Below are positions 43,416-52,700 of a stretch of 64,000 nt of DNA, one piece after another; position 1 is the first letter of the stretch, and each line of letters begins with the position of its first letter. Source of the stretch: Flavobacterium chilense (lineage in GTDB: Bacteria; Bacteroidota; Bacteroidia; Flavobacteriales; Flavobacteriaceae); contig NZ_LSYT01000011.1 of assembly GCF_001602525.1 (NCBI RefSeq), positions 62,001 through 126,000 on the forward strand, written 5' to 3'. The position numbers and the translations under genes are program-made. Below the pieces are notes generated by a model. That model worked only from the letters and a program-made list of their open reading frames with translations, was not told where the DNA came from and searched no databases.

Positions 43416-45239
43416 CTAGATGTAAATTTCTTTTCCCTGCTCAATAAATTCTTCTGATTTCTCCTGCATGCCTTTTTCGGCAGCAGCAACATCACGAATC
43501 TCCTGAGATATTTTCATAGAGCAGAATTTCGGTCCGCACATCGAACAAAAATGAGCCACTTTTGCACCATCAGCCGGAAGTGTCTCATCGTGAAACTCTC
43601 GTGCTGTGTCAGGATCTAATGAAAGGTTAAACTGATCTTCCCAACGGAATTCAAAACGGGCTTTGCTCAAAGCATTGTCTCGATATTGTGCACCCGGATG
43701 ACCTTTTGCCAAATCAGCAGCATGAGCTGAAATTTTATAGGTAATCACTCCGTCTTTTACATCTTTTTTGTTGGGCAAACCAAGATGTTCTTTTGGGGTT
43801 ACATAACACAACATGGCACAACCGTACCAGCCAATCATGGCAGCTCCAATAGCAGAGGTAATATGATCGTAACCCGGTGCGATATCAGTTGTTAAAGGGC
43901 CTAAAGTATAGAACGGAGCTTCATGACAATGTTCCAATTGTTTGTCCATGTTTTCTTTGATCATATGCATTGGTACGTGACCCGGACCTTCAATAAAAAC
44001 CTGTACATCGTGTTTCCAGGCAATTTTGGTTAACTCTCCTAAAGTTTCTAATTCGGCAAATTGAGCAGCATCGTTCGCATCTGCAATTGAACCCGGACGT
44101 AAACCATCTCCCAAAGAAAAAGCAACATCATATTGTTTCATGATTTCGCAGATTTCTTCAAAATGGGTGTACAGGAAGTTTTCTTTATGATGAAATAAAC
44201 ACCATTTTGCCATGATTGATCCACCACGCGAAACGATTCCGGTAACACGATCAGCGGTTAAATGAATGTAACGCAATAAAACTCCAGCGTGAATGGTGAA
44301 ATAAGAAACACCTTGTTCTGCCTGTTCGATTAAAGTATCACGGAAAACTTCCCAGGTCAAATCTTCGGCGATTCCTTTTACTTTTTCCAGAGCCTGATAA
44401 ATTGGTACAGTTCCAATAGGAACAGGTGAATTACGAATAATCCATTCTCTGGTTTCGTGAATATTTTTTCCTGTAGACAAATCCATGATCGTGTCAGCGC
44501 CCCAACGGCAAGCCCAAACGGCTTTTTCAACTTCTTCTTCAATACTCGAAGTCACAGCGCTGTTTCCGATATTAGCATTGATTTTGACCAGAAAATTACG
44601 CCCAACAATCATAGGTTCACTTTCAGGATGATTGATGTTGTTTGGAATTATGGCTCTCCCGCAGGCAACTTCAGCACGAACAAATTCCGGAGTAATTTTA
44701 CTTTTTGGTGTATTGGCTCCAAAACTATGTCCGCTATGCTGGCATTTCATCGCCTTGGTTTGTTCGTTCAATAATTCAATTCGCTGGTTTTCGCGAATCG
44801 CAATATATTCCATTTCCGGGGTAATAATTCCTTGTTTAGCGTAATATAACTGCGTTACGTTTGCGCCTTTTTTAGCTCTTTTAGGCTGATGTAAATATTC
44901 AAAACGAAGATGATTTAAACTTTCATCTTTTAATCGGCTTTGTCCGTAATCTGATGTGATTTCTTCGAGGATTTCAACATCATTTCGGTTCAGAATCCAA
45001 CTTTCGCGTAAGCGTGGCAATCCTTTGCGAATATCGATTTCGATGTTTGGATCTGTATAAGGGCCGGAAGTATCATAAACTGTTACGGGTGGATTTTTTT
45101 CAATTCCACCATTAGAAAGTTTAGTGTCACTTAAAATGACTTCGCGCATGGCGACTTGAATTGGGTGGATTTCACCGTTTACGTATACTTTTCTGGAGTT
45201 GGGAAAAGGAGTTCTTGAGATTTGTTCTTCTGTAGTCAT
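43416..45239 (-). CDS. thiC: Phosphomethylpyrimidine synthase ThiC
   Basis: This 607-residue radical-SAM-like enzyme converts aminoimidazole ribotide to HMP phosphate. The C-terminal cluster motif CSMCGPKFCSMKI and the barrel motifs (GADTIMDLSTG, FTIHAGV, SRGGSIMAKWCL) are conserved. It is full length with the N-terminal domain. It is the second gene of the operon, 139 bp after thiS, with an AT-rich ATGAGTTATAAGTT repeat in the gap. Confidence 0.97.
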   Translation of the reverse strand: MTTEEQISRTPFPNSRKVYVNGEIHPIQVAMREVILSDTKLSNGGIEKNPPVTVYDTSGPYTDPNIEIDIRKGLPRLRESWILNRNDVEILEEITSDYGQSRLKDESLNHLRFEYLHQPKRAKKGANVTQLYYAKQGIITPEMEYIAIRENQRIELLNEQTKAMKCQHSGHSFGANTPKSKITPEFVRAEVACGRAIIPNNINHPESEPMIVGRNFLVKINANIGNSAVTSSIEEEVEKAVWACRWGADTIMDLSTGKNIHETREWIIRNSPVPIGTVPIYQALEKVKGIAEDLTWEVFRDTLIEQAEQGVSYFTIHAGVLLRYIHLTADRVTGIVSRGGSIMAKWCLFHHKENFLYTHFEEICEIMKQYDVAFSLGDGLRPGSIADANDAAQFAELETLGELTKIAWKHDVQVFIEGPGHVPMHMIKENMDKQLEHCHEAPFYTLGPLTTDIAPGYDHITSAIGAAMIGWYGCAMLCYVTPKEHLGLPNKKDVKDGVITYKISAHAADLAKGHPGAQYRDNALSKARFEFRWEDQFNLSLDPDTAREFHDETLPADGAKVAHFCSMCGPKFCSMKISQEIRDVAAAEKGMQEKSEEFIEQGKEIYI

Positions 45240-45378
45240 AGGAAAAGAAGTTATGAGTTATAAGTTATGAGTTGTTGCAGAGACATACGGTAACCTGTAT
45301 ACCCTTTGTGAGCAATTGAAATGTGGACTTGAACGATAGCGAAAAGGCAAAGCAATTTCTTTCTCGGATTTTCAAAAA

Positions 45379-45585
45379 TTAACCGCCCTGAGTGGCAGAA
45401 ATAATTAAAATTTCGTCGGTTTCTTGTAGGAGGAATTCGTTCCATTTGATTTTTGGAACAACGGTATTGTTGATAGCAACGGCGATTCCGTTTTGTTTAT
45501 TCGGAATTTCGAGATCGAGCAATGATTGAACGCTTAGCGATTCAGCATTGAATTGTTTGATTTGTTGGTTGATTTTTAGTTCCAT
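45379..45585 (-). CDS. thiS: Sulfur carrier protein ThiS
   Basis: This 68-residue ubiquitin-like protein ends in the required Gly-Gly (SATQGG). Its C-terminus is adenylated by ThiF and thiocarboxylated to give sulfur to ThiG. It is the first gene after the TPP riboswitch. Start ATG reads MELKINQQ. Confidence 0.93.
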   Translation of the reverse strand: MELKINQQIKQFNAESLSVQSLLDLEIPNKQNGIAVAINNTVVPKIKWNEFLLQETDEILIISATQGG

Positions 45586-45663
45586 TCCTTGTAAGTTTAG
45601 TATGTGTTATACCTTAGGAATGGCTACAATTACGCATAAGTATGCGCGCAGAAGTCATCTTAC

Positions 45664-45735
45664 TTTTCCCTACGCTAGTATGAACTAGATCAGGTTCAGA
45701 GGGTAAAATCTCAGCCTACAAGTTGTAGACACCCC
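45664..45735 (-). promoter_or_regulatory. TPP riboswitch upstream of thi operon
   Basis: On the minus strand the TPP aptamer blocks appear in order: AGGGGTGTC, GGCTGAGATT, ACCCTCTGAACCTGATC, AGTTCATACTAGCG and TAGGGAAAAG. It lies about 80 bp before thiS and is closer to consensus than the copy at 30731. Confidence 0.95.
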
Positions 45736-45747
45736 TAAAGTGTGAAG

Positions 45748-45755
45748 CAAATATA
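45748..45755 (-). promoter_or_regulatory. -7 element of thi operon promoter
   Basis: TATATTTG on the minus strand matches TAnnTTTG and sits 13 bp before the riboswitch. No clear TTG is seen at the expected -33 position. Confidence 0.5.
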
Positions 45756-45868
45756 GGTAATTTTTGCTTGGGAGTTAAAAAAAAAATCAAGTTTCAGATT
45801 TCAGGTTAAATGCGAAAAGTACTTTTTTGTTTCTATTATAGAAACAACTCAACCTGAAACAAAAACGT

Positions 45869-46438
45869 TTACTTTATCCTTGTCCAGCAATCTTCGATAT
45901 GATCATTGACCATTCCGGTAGCTTGCATGTGAGCATAAATTACTGTTGATCCAACGAATTTGAATCCGCGTTTTTTCAAATCTTTACTAATTTCATCAGA
46001 AAGTGGAGTAGTGGCGGGGACGTCTTTTAATGTTTTTGGATTGTTGTTTATGGGTTTTCCATTGGTAAATTTCCAGATGTAATCAGAAAAACTGCCAAAT
46101 TCCTCCTGTACTTTCATAAAAGCCTGAGCATTTGAAACAGTAGCGCGAATTTTAAGTTTATTGCGAATAATTCCGCTGTCAAGTAATAAAGATTCAATTT
46201 TTTCTTCAGAATAATTGGCGATTTTTTTATAATCAAAATGGTCAAAAGCAGCTCTGAAGTTTTCTCTTTTGTTTAAAATGGTAATCCAGCTTAAACCAGC
46301 CTGAAAAGTTTCCAGGATTAAAAATTCAAATATAGACGGATCGTCATAAATAGGAACGCCCCATTCTTCGTCATGGTATTTTTTATATAAATCACTGGCG
46401 GAGCACCAACCGCATCTTATTTGATTTTCGTTGTCCAT
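45869..46438 (-). CDS. tag: DNA-3-methyladenine glycosylase I
   Basis: This 189-residue enzyme excises 3-methyladenine from alkylated DNA. The N-terminal RCGWCSASDLYKKYHDEEWG and C-terminal HIEDCW carry the Cys and His zinc ligands of Tag. It is a further alkylation-repair gene, but far from the ada/alkB cluster. Its start overlaps the transporter stop by one base. Confidence 0.95.
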   Translation of the reverse strand: MDNENQIRCGWCSASDLYKKYHDEEWGVPIYDDPSIFEFLILETFQAGLSWITILNKRENFRAAFDHFDYKKIANYSEEKIESLLLDSGIIRNKLKIRATVSNAQAFMKVQEEFGSFSDYIWKFTNGKPINNNPKTLKDVPATTPLSDEISKDLKKRGFKFVGSTVIYAHMQATGMVNDHIEDCWTRIK

Positions 46439-47115
46439 TATTTTCTGTGTTTAGACTTTTTATGATCAGGATCCTCATCTAAATATTTTTTAATCAAATG
46501 ATGTCCGGCATAAATAAGGGGAGTTAGTATAATGGCTATTGATAATTTAAAGGTATAACCAATTAAAGCTGATGAAAGAAAGGTTTCGAAATTGATTTTT
46601 CCGGGCAACCAAAAAGCAATTCCAAGAACAATAAACGAATCAAACAGTTGAGAAATCACTGTTGATCCTGTTGTTCTGAGCCATATTTTTCTTTCTCCGG
46701 TACGTCTTTTAAAGAACCAAAAAATCCAGACATCGATTAATTGAGAAGCCATAAAAGCAATTAAACTTCCTATAATAATCCACATACTCTGTCCAAAAAC
46801 AGCCTGAAATTGCTCGTCATTTACAGGACTAATTCCCTTTGCAGCAGGAATTACAATTGCCATAAATAAAATCAGAAAAGCATAAGCAATTAAACAGGCG
46901 GTGATAAAAGAAAGTTTTTTAACGCCTTTTTCTCCAAAGTATTCATTGATTAAATCGGTAGTTAAAAATACTACAGGCCAGGGCAAAATACCAATACTCA
47001 TTACAAATGGGCCAACTTGAATTAATTTTCCTCCAATAAGTTCTGCTACAACGGCATTAGTTATAAAGATGCCTGCGAGAATGACAAATACAATTTCTTT
47101 TCTGGTTTTAAACAT
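46438..47115 (-). CDS. Queuosine precursor transporter (YhhQ family)
   Basis: This 225-residue inner-membrane protein has six to seven helices. The family pattern is NAVVAELIGGKLI, PWPVVFLTTDLINEYFGEKG and FMASQLIDVWIF. It takes up a 7-deazaguanine precursor of queuosine. It is translationally coupled to tag, although no functional link is evident. Confidence 0.92.
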   Translation of the reverse strand: MFKTRKEIVFVILAGIFITNAVVAELIGGKLIQVGPFVMSIGILPWPVVFLTTDLINEYFGEKGVKKLSFITACLIAYAFLILFMAIVIPAAKGISPVNDEQFQAVFGQSMWIIIGSLIAFMASQLIDVWIFWFFKRRTGERKIWLRTTGSTVISQLFDSFIVLGIAFWLPGKINFETFLSSALIGYTFKLSIAIILTPLIYAGHHLIKKYLDEDPDHKKSKHRK

Positions 47116-47223
47116 GTGATTGGTAAATAAAGTCTCAAATTTAAACTATTTCTCTATAAGTTATAGCCGATTAAAATTAAATTTAGAGATGTCTGAAGGG
47201 GAATCAGAAAGTTAAAATTTTAT

Positions 47224-47250
47224 TTTGAAGACGAATTTTAGTTACATTTG
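47224..47250 (+). promoter_or_regulatory. Promoter of M3 peptidase gene
   Basis: TTTG (47224-47227), 15 bp, then TACATTTG (47243-47250). The spacer is short, but the -7 match is exact. It overlaps the first codons of the longer open frame, which supports a later start. Confidence 0.5.
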
Positions 47251-47284
47251 GAACAGTAACATACTTAAATCAAATTTAATGATA

Positions 47285-49402
47285 ATGAAAAAATTAATGA
47301 CAATTTTTCTCATGGGAACAACCTTATTTGCGGCCAACGCACAGAATATTTCTGATAATCCTTTGGTTAAAAAATGGACAGGGCCTTATGGCGGAGTTCC
47401 GGCTTTTAATGAATACAAGGTTTCAGATTTTAAACCTGCACTTGAATTTGCTATTCAGGAAAAACTAAATGAAGTAGATGTTATTGCTAATAATCCAAAA
47501 CCAGCTACTTTCGAAAATACTATTGTTGCTATGGAGCGTTCCGGGCAAACAATCGAAAGAATCATGACAGTTTACGGAATTTACAGATCAAATTTAAGCA
47601 GTCCAGAATTTAGTGCAATCGATAGAGAATTGTCGCCAAAATTTTCTGAGTTTTCAGATAAAATCAATCAGAATAAAAAATTATTTACCAGAATTGAAAC
47701 CGTATATAATTCAAAAGAAAAAAGCAAACTTACAGGCGAGCAACAACGTTTGATTTGGCTGTATTATACCAATTTTGTTCGTCAGGGCGCTCAGTTAAAC
47801 GATGCTGATAAAGCAAAAGTTGCTGGAATAAACAAAGAATTAGCGACACTTTTTACACGTTTTAGCCAAAACTTACTGGCAGAAGAGCATAATCAATATG
47901 TTGAATTAAAAACAGAAAGTGATTTTGCTGGTTTGCCAACCGAAGTTAAAAATGCTGCTATTGCTGAAGCAAAAGAAAGAAAATTGAATGTAATGGGTTG
48001 TATTGCTAATACACGTTCTTCAATTGAGCCATTTTTGACATTTTCAAATCGTAGAGATTTACGAGAAAAAGCATTTGATATTTTTGTTAAACGTGGCGAT
48101 AATGGCAACGAAAATGATAACAATGCAACGCTTGTTTCTATCTTGCAATTACGTACTCAAAAAGCAAAATTATTGGGTTATCCAACTTTCGCTGATTGGA
48201 GTTTGTCTAACAAAATGGCAAAAGATCCAAAAAAGACTTTAGCATTAATGGAGTCAGTTTGGGAACCTGCTGTGGAACAAGTACATAAAGATGTTGCCGA
48301 AATGCAAAAAATAGTGGATGCTGAAGGCGGTAAATTTAAAATTCAGCCTTGGGATTATCGTTTTTATGCTGAGAAAGTTAGAAAAGCAAAATATGACTTA
48401 GATCAAAATGAAGTTAAGCCATATCTTCAGTTAGAAAAACTACGCGAAGGTATGTTTTGGGTTGCAGGCGAATTATTTAATCTAAGTTTCAAACAAATTA
48501 CAAATGTTCCGGTATATCATCCAGATGTACGTGTTTGGGAAGTAAGCAATAAAGTTACAGGCAAAGTTGTGGGATTATGGTACTTTGATCCTTACGCACG
48601 TGCAGGAAAGCGTTCAGGAGCTTGGATGAATGCATACCGCGATCAGCAAAAACTAGATGGAGATGTGCTTACAATTGTTTCTAATAACTGTAATTTTGTT
48701 AAAGGTGCACCAAATGAACCAATCTTGATTTCTTGGGAAGATGCAAGTACTTTATTCCATGAATTTGGGCATGCACTTCACGGATTATGCTCAAACGTAA
48801 CTTACCCGAGCCTGGCAGGAACTTCTGTTGCAAGAGATTATGTTGAATTCCCTTCACAATTATTAGAGCACTGGTTGTCGACTCCAGAAGTATTGAATAA
48901 ATTCGCGTTGCATTATAAAACAAATCAGCCAATGCCACAGGCTCTGGTTGACAGAATTGAAAAAGCGGCTAATTTTGGAGAAGGTTTCTCTACTGTAGAA
49001 ACTATTTCAAGTTCTTTAGTAGATATGAAACTTCATTTAGCTACAGAGCCTATCGATCCGCATAAATTTGAAAAAGAAACTTTAGATGCGCTTCATATGC
49101 CTTCAGAAATTGTAATGCGTCATCGTATTCCACAATTTGGACATATTTTTTCAAGTGATGGATATGCTGCCGGATACTACAGTTATTTATGGGCAGATGT
49201 GATCAATGCTGATGCTTGGGAAGCTTTTACAGAAGGAAAAGGTCCTTATGATAAAAAAGTAGCTAAAAGACTTTATGATACTGTTTTCAGTGTTGGAAAT
49301 ACAATCGATCAGGAGAAAGCTTATGAAAATTTCAGAGGAAGAGCTCCTAAGTCTGATGCGTTAATGCGTGCCAGAAATTTTCCAATTAAGGATAAAAAAT
49401 AA
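47285..49402 (+). CDS. M3 family metallopeptidase (dipeptidyl carboxypeptidase-like), exported
   Basis: Started at MKKLMTIF the protein has 705 residues and a clean signal peptide (LMGTTLFAANAQ). The earlier frame from 47225 would begin inside the promoter. The zinc site is HEFGHALHG, with the downstream Glu in the family position. M3 enzymes of this type (Dcp) remove C-terminal dipeptides from peptides. The signal peptide suggests it works in the periplasm. Confidence 0.92.
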   Translation: MKKLMTIFLMGTTLFAANAQNISDNPLVKKWTGPYGGVPAFNEYKVSDFKPALEFAIQEKLNEVDVIANNPKPATFENTIVAMERSGQTIERIMTVYGIYRSNLSSPEFSAIDRELSPKFSEFSDKINQNKKLFTRIETVYNSKEKSKLTGEQQRLIWLYYTNFVRQGAQLNDADKAKVAGINKELATLFTRFSQNLLAEEHNQYVELKTESDFAGLPTEVKNAAIAEAKERKLNVMGCIANTRSSIEPFLTFSNRRDLREKAFDIFVKRGDNGNENDNNATLVSILQLRTQKAKLLGYPTFADWSLSNKMAKDPKKTLALMESVWEPAVEQVHKDVAEMQKIVDAEGGKFKIQPWDYRFYAEKVRKAKYDLDQNEVKPYLQLEKLREGMFWVAGELFNLSFKQITNVPVYHPDVRVWEVSNKVTGKVVGLWYFDPYARAGKRSGAWMNAYRDQQKLDGDVLTIVSNNCNFVKGAPNEPILISWEDASTLFHEFGHALHGLCSNVTYPSLAGTSVARDYVEFPSQLLEHWLSTPEVLNKFALHYKTNQPMPQALVDRIEKAANFGEGFSTVETISSSLVDMKLHLATEPIDPHKFEKETLDALHMPSEIVMRHRIPQFGHIFSSDGYAAGYYSYLWADVINADAWEAFTEGKGPYDKKVAKRLYDTVFSVGNTIDQEKAYENFRGRAPKSDALMRARNFPIKDKK

Positions 49403-49420
49403 TAAGATGAAAATCTAGTT

Positions 49421-49458
49421 AAATCCCCGGATAAGTATTATTCGGGGATTTTTTTTTA
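49421..49458 (+). terminator. Terminator of M3 peptidase gene
   Basis: An AATCCCCG/CGGGGATT stem with a 13-nt loop is followed by nine T residues. Confidence 0.85.
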
Positions 49459-49564
49459 TCAAATAAGAGCTGGCTTTTTAACTGAAATTTTAAAATAAGA
49501 TCTCGAATAAAAAAGCCTCAGTTTAATGACATTTAAAGGTTGAACAGATTGGTTTAATGCCAAT

Positions 49565-49600
49565 AAAAAAGCCCTGAATAAATATATTCAGGGCTTTTTA
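49565..49600 (-). terminator. Terminator of tsf
   Basis: An AAAAGCCCTGAATA stem with its inverse and a short AT loop has T-runs in both directions. It lies 19 bp past the tsf stop. Confidence 0.85.
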
Positions 49601-49618
49601 TATTGAAATAATAATATA

Positions 49619-50581
49619 TTAACCTAAAGTAACTCTTTTGAAACCTGTGATTTCAACGTTGAATCCTTTAACGTAATCACCAACTTTTTTACTATCGTCT
49701 TTGATAAAGTTTTGATCTAACAAAGCTTTCTCTTGATCTAAAGTAGTGTTGTCAGAGATAAAACGTTGCACTTTTCCTGGGATAATTTTGTCCCAAATTT
49801 GCTCTGGTTTACCTTCAGCTTTTAATTCAGCTTTAGCATCTTCTTCAGCTTGTTTTAAAACTTCTTCAGTCAATTGAGAGAAAGAAATATATTTAGGAAC
49901 ATTTTTTAAAGTTTTTCCTAAACGTTTTGCTTCTTCATTATCTTTTTCGATTACAGCAATACGAGCAGCAAGTTCAGATTCAACAAAAGCAGGATCAAAA
50001 TCTTTGTAAGATAATGTATCAGCTCCCATAGAAGCAACTTGCATAGAAACATCTTTAGTTAAAACGTCAGCGTTAGGAATTGCAGCAGAAATTGCAGTTA
50101 AAGCAGCAATTTTGTTAACGTGAACATAAGATCCAACGAAAGCACCTTCTAAAATTTCGAAACCACCGATTTCGATTTTCTCACCGATAACACCTGTTTG
50201 CTCGATTAATTTTTCAGCAACAGTAATTCCGTTAAAATCAGAAGCTAAAAATTCTTCTTTAGAAGAGAAGTTAATAGCTCTTTCTACTAAATCTTTAGCT
50301 AAAGTTACGAAAGCTTCATTTTTACCTACGAAGTCAGTTTCGCAGTTTAAAGTGATGATAGCTCCTTTAGTGTTGTCTGCATTGATAAAAGAAACAGCAG
50401 CTCCTTCAGAAGACTCACGGTCAGAACGGTTAGCAGCAACTTTTTGTCCTTTTTCTCTAAGGACTTGTATAGCTTTATCGAAATCTCCATCAGCTTCAAC
50501 TAAAGCTTTTTTACAGTCCATCATTCCGGCACCTGTAGATTGTCTTAATTTATTTACGTCTGCAGCAGTAATTGTTGCCAT
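49619..50581 (-). CDS. tsf: Translation elongation factor Ts
   Basis: This 320-residue factor regenerates EF-Tu-GTP. The N-terminal UBA-like MDCKKALVEADGD and LRQSTGAGMM are diagnostic. It has two core repeats as in the longer Bacteroidota form. It follows rpsB by 136 bp in the conserved rpsB-tsf order. Confidence 0.97.
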   Translation of the reverse strand: MATITAADVNKLRQSTGAGMMDCKKALVEADGDFDKAIQVLREKGQKVAANRSDRESSEGAAVSFINADNTKGAIITLNCETDFVGKNEAFVTLAKDLVERAINFSSKEEFLASDFNGITVAEKLIEQTGVIGEKIEIGGFEILEGAFVGSYVHVNKIAALTAISAAIPNADVLTKDVSMQVASMGADTLSYKDFDPAFVESELAARIAVIEKDNEEAKRLGKTLKNVPKYISFSQLTEEVLKQAEEDAKAELKAEGKPEQIWDKIIPGKVQRFISDNTTLDQEKALLDQNFIKDDSKKVGDYVKGFNVEITGFKRVTLG

Positions 50582-50717
50582 AATATTTTGAATTTTAATG
50601 TTAAAAGTAAAAATTCCATCTTTTAAATTCTAAACTCCAATTTTATTAAATTATCAACATAACGTTTTTAATTTGTATTTGGATTTTAGAATTTAAAATT
50701 TGGAATTTAAATTTGAT

Positions 50718-51488
50718 TTATTCTTCAGTTGCAGGAGCAGCTTCTGCTTCAACAGCAGGAGTAGCTTCTTCAGCAGGAGCTTCAGTCTCTTTTTCAGAAC
50801 CTCTGTCAGAAAGACCTTCGATTACTGCAGTAGTTACTAAAGATAAAATTTTGTCAATTGATTTAGAAGCATCATCATTTGCAGGAATAACGTAATCAAC
50901 CTCTCTTGGGTCAGAATTCGTGTCAACCATTGCGAAAACTGGAATGTTTAATTTTTGTGCTTCTTTTATTGCGATGTGTTCAGCTTTGATATCTACTACG
51001 AACAATGCTGCAGGTAGTCTAGACATATCAGCAATTGAACCTAAGTTTTTCTCTAATTTAGCACGTAAACGATCAACTTGCAAACGCTCTTTTTTAGAAA
51101 GAGTCATGAAAGTACCGTCTTTCTTCATTTTATCGATAGAAGACATTTTTTTAACTGCCTTTCTGATAGTTACGAAGTTAGTTAGCATTCCACCTGGCCA
51201 TCTTTCAGTGATGTAAGGCATGTTTGCAGCTTTTGCTTTATCAGCAACGATGTCTTTTGCTTGTTTTTTGGTAGCTACGAATAAGATTTTTCTACCTGAT
51301 GCAGCGATTTTTTTCAAAGCTTCGTTAGCTTCTTCAATTTTAGCTGCAGTTTTATATAGATTGATAATGTGAATACCATTACGCTCCATATAAATGTAAG
51401 GAGCCATGTTTGGATCCCATTTTCTAGTCATGTGTCCGAAGTGAACACCTGCTTCTAGTAATTCTTTTACTTCTATTTTGTTTGCCAT
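50718..51488 (-). CDS. rpsB: 30S ribosomal protein S2
   Basis: This 256-residue protein is identified by LLEAGVHFGHMTRKWDP, YIYMERNGIHIINLYKT and the RWPGGMLTNF segment. A Glu/Ala-rich tail of about 30 residues follows the conserved core. It starts the rpsB-tsf unit. Confidence 0.98.
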   Translation of the reverse strand: MANKIEVKELLEAGVHFGHMTRKWDPNMAPYIYMERNGIHIINLYKTAAKIEEANEALKKIAASGRKILFVATKKQAKDIVADKAKAANMPYITERWPGGMLTNFVTIRKAVKKMSSIDKMKKDGTFMTLSKKERLQVDRLRAKLEKNLGSIADMSRLPAALFVVDIKAEHIAIKEAQKLNIPVFAMVDTNSDPREVDYVIPANDDASKSIDKILSLVTTAVIEGLSDRGSEKETEAPAEEATPAVEAEAAPATEE

Positions 51489-51571
51489 TTTTGTACTAGT
51501 TTACGTTCTGTTGATTAGCAATGTATAAATGGCGATTTCTCTGGCTTTATACATTTAGATGCTAAACTATA

Positions 51572-51587
51572 TCCTACCTCGGTAGGA
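51572..51587 (-). promoter_or_regulatory. rpsB leader hairpin
   Basis: TCCTAC-CGAG-GTAGGA on the minus strand forms a 6-bp stem with a CGAG tetraloop (7 bp if the loop is 2 nt), about 85 bp before rpsB. A plausible promoter (TTG, 17 bp, TATTGTTG) lies just upstream, so the hairpin would be near the 5' end of the mRNA. It may be a ribosomal-protein leader element. Confidence 0.45.
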
Positions 51588-51664
51588 GAGCAACAATAAC
51601 TGTGTTTTTTAATTTCAATAAATAATTGATAATGTCTTGTCCCATTTGAACAAGACAGGTAATA

Positions 51665-52051
51665 TTAACGTTTAGAGAATTGGAATCTCTTACGAGCTTT
51701 CTTCTGACCGAATTTCTTACGTTCAACCATTCTTGGGTCTCTTGTTAATAAACCTTCTGGTTTTAAGATAGCTCTGTTTTCAGCGTTAACTTCACACATT
51801 ACGCGTGCTAATGCCATTCTTACAGCTTCTGCCTGACCAGTTGAACCACCTCCGTAAACGTTTACTTTTACATCAAAGTTGTTTACGTTTTCTGTCATAG
51901 ACATTGGTTGTAAAACTTTGTATTGTAAAGTTGCAGTTGGAAAGTAAGTTGCGAATTCTTTTTTGTTTACAGTGATTTTACCTGTTCCTTCAGAAACATA
52001 TACACGTGCAACAGCGGTTTTTCTTCTACCGATTTTGTGAATAACTCCCAT
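51665..52051 (-). CDS. rpsI: 30S ribosomal protein S9
   Basis: This 128-residue protein starts with GVIHKIGRRKTAVARVYV and ends in the invariant basic tail KKARKRFQFSKR that reaches the ribosomal P site. Its start overlaps the rplM stop by one base, as is usual for the L13-S9 pair. Confidence 0.98.
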   Translation of the reverse strand: MGVIHKIGRRKTAVARVYVSEGTGKITVNKKEFATYFPTATLQYKVLQPMSMTENVNNFDVKVNVYGGGSTGQAEAVRMALARVMCEVNAENRAILKPEGLLTRDPRMVERKKFGQKKARKRFQFSKR

Positions 52052-52506
52052 TACTTAAGATCGTTTAGGTTAACAGTTCTAGGTTTTTGAGCTCCGTGAG
52101 TGTGCTCAGATCCTACAACAACATTTAGATTTCTAAAAAGTTCAGCTCCTAATTTGTTTTTAGGTAACATTCCTTTTACAGCTTTTTCTACTAATAATGC
52201 AGGGTTTTTAGATTGCAATACTTTAGCAGTTAAAGTTCTTTGTCCTCCTGGGTAACCTGTATGACGCATGTAAATTTTGTCATTCATTTTTGTACCTGTA
52301 AGGTTAATTTTTTCTGAGTTGATAACAATTACGTTATCTCCACAGTCAACGTGCGGTGTGTAACTTGGCTTGTACTTACCTCTTAAGATCATCGCAACCT
52401 TTGAAGCAAGACGTCCTAAGTTGTGACCTTCTGCATCAACAACAATCCACTCTTTAGTTACAGTGGCTTTGCTAGCTGAAATTGTCTTGTAGCTTAATGC
52501 GTCCAT
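52051..52506 (-). CDS. rplM: 50S ribosomal protein L13
   Basis: This 151-residue protein is identified by WIVVDAEGHNLGRLASKVA, RGKYKPSYTPHVDCGD, MRHTGYPGG and MLPKNKLG. It is first in the rplM-rpsI operon. Confidence 0.98.
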   Translation of the reverse strand: MDALSYKTISASKATVTKEWIVVDAEGHNLGRLASKVAMILRGKYKPSYTPHVDCGDNVIVINSEKINLTGTKMNDKIYMRHTGYPGGQRTLTAKVLQSKNPALLVEKAVKGMLPKNKLGAELFRNLNVVVGSEHTHGAQKPRTVNLNDLK

Positions 52507-52549
52507 AATATTATTTTAATTAAACATTCCATCCCCAATAAAGGGGATG

Positions 52550-52580
52550 CAAAAGTACAATTAATTATTTTAAAACCAAA
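52550..52580 (-). promoter_or_regulatory. rplM-rpsI promoter
   Basis: On the minus strand TTTG (52580-52577), exactly 19 bp, then TACTTTTG (52557-52550) give a full match to the Bacteroidota promoter. A 7-bp hairpin (CATCCCC/GGGGATG, 52530-52549) lies directly after the -7 box, around the transcription start. Confidence 0.75.
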
Positions 52581-52648
52581 TACCTGAAAAGAATATTTTA
52601 TCTGCTGAAAATCAGGGCATCAGTTTTCTATTTAAAACAATAAAAAAA

Positions 52649-52678
52649 AACCACCTTCAGAATAACGCGAAGGTGGTT
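52649..52678 (-). terminator. Terminator of ferritin-like gene pair
   Basis: AACCACCTTC and GAAGGTGGTT form a 10-bp perfect stem with a 10-nt loop. On the minus strand a T-run follows. It lies 23 bp past the stop of the second ferritin-like gene. Confidence 0.85.
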
Positions 52679-52700
52679 CAATATTTAGAATTGTTTTTTA

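Noticed and set aside
43385..43495. Longer start for the TenI-like gene inside thiC
   Set aside because: The extra 37 residues are the antiphase reading of the thiC 3' end; the barrel begins at MLVISNPF.
45828..45846. TGTTTCTAT/ATAGAAACA palindrome after tag as a terminator
   Set aside because: The loop is only about one base and no T-run follows on the tag strand.
47225..47284. Upstream start of the M3 peptidase
   Set aside because: It overlaps the predicted promoter and would put 20 residues before an otherwise perfect signal peptide.
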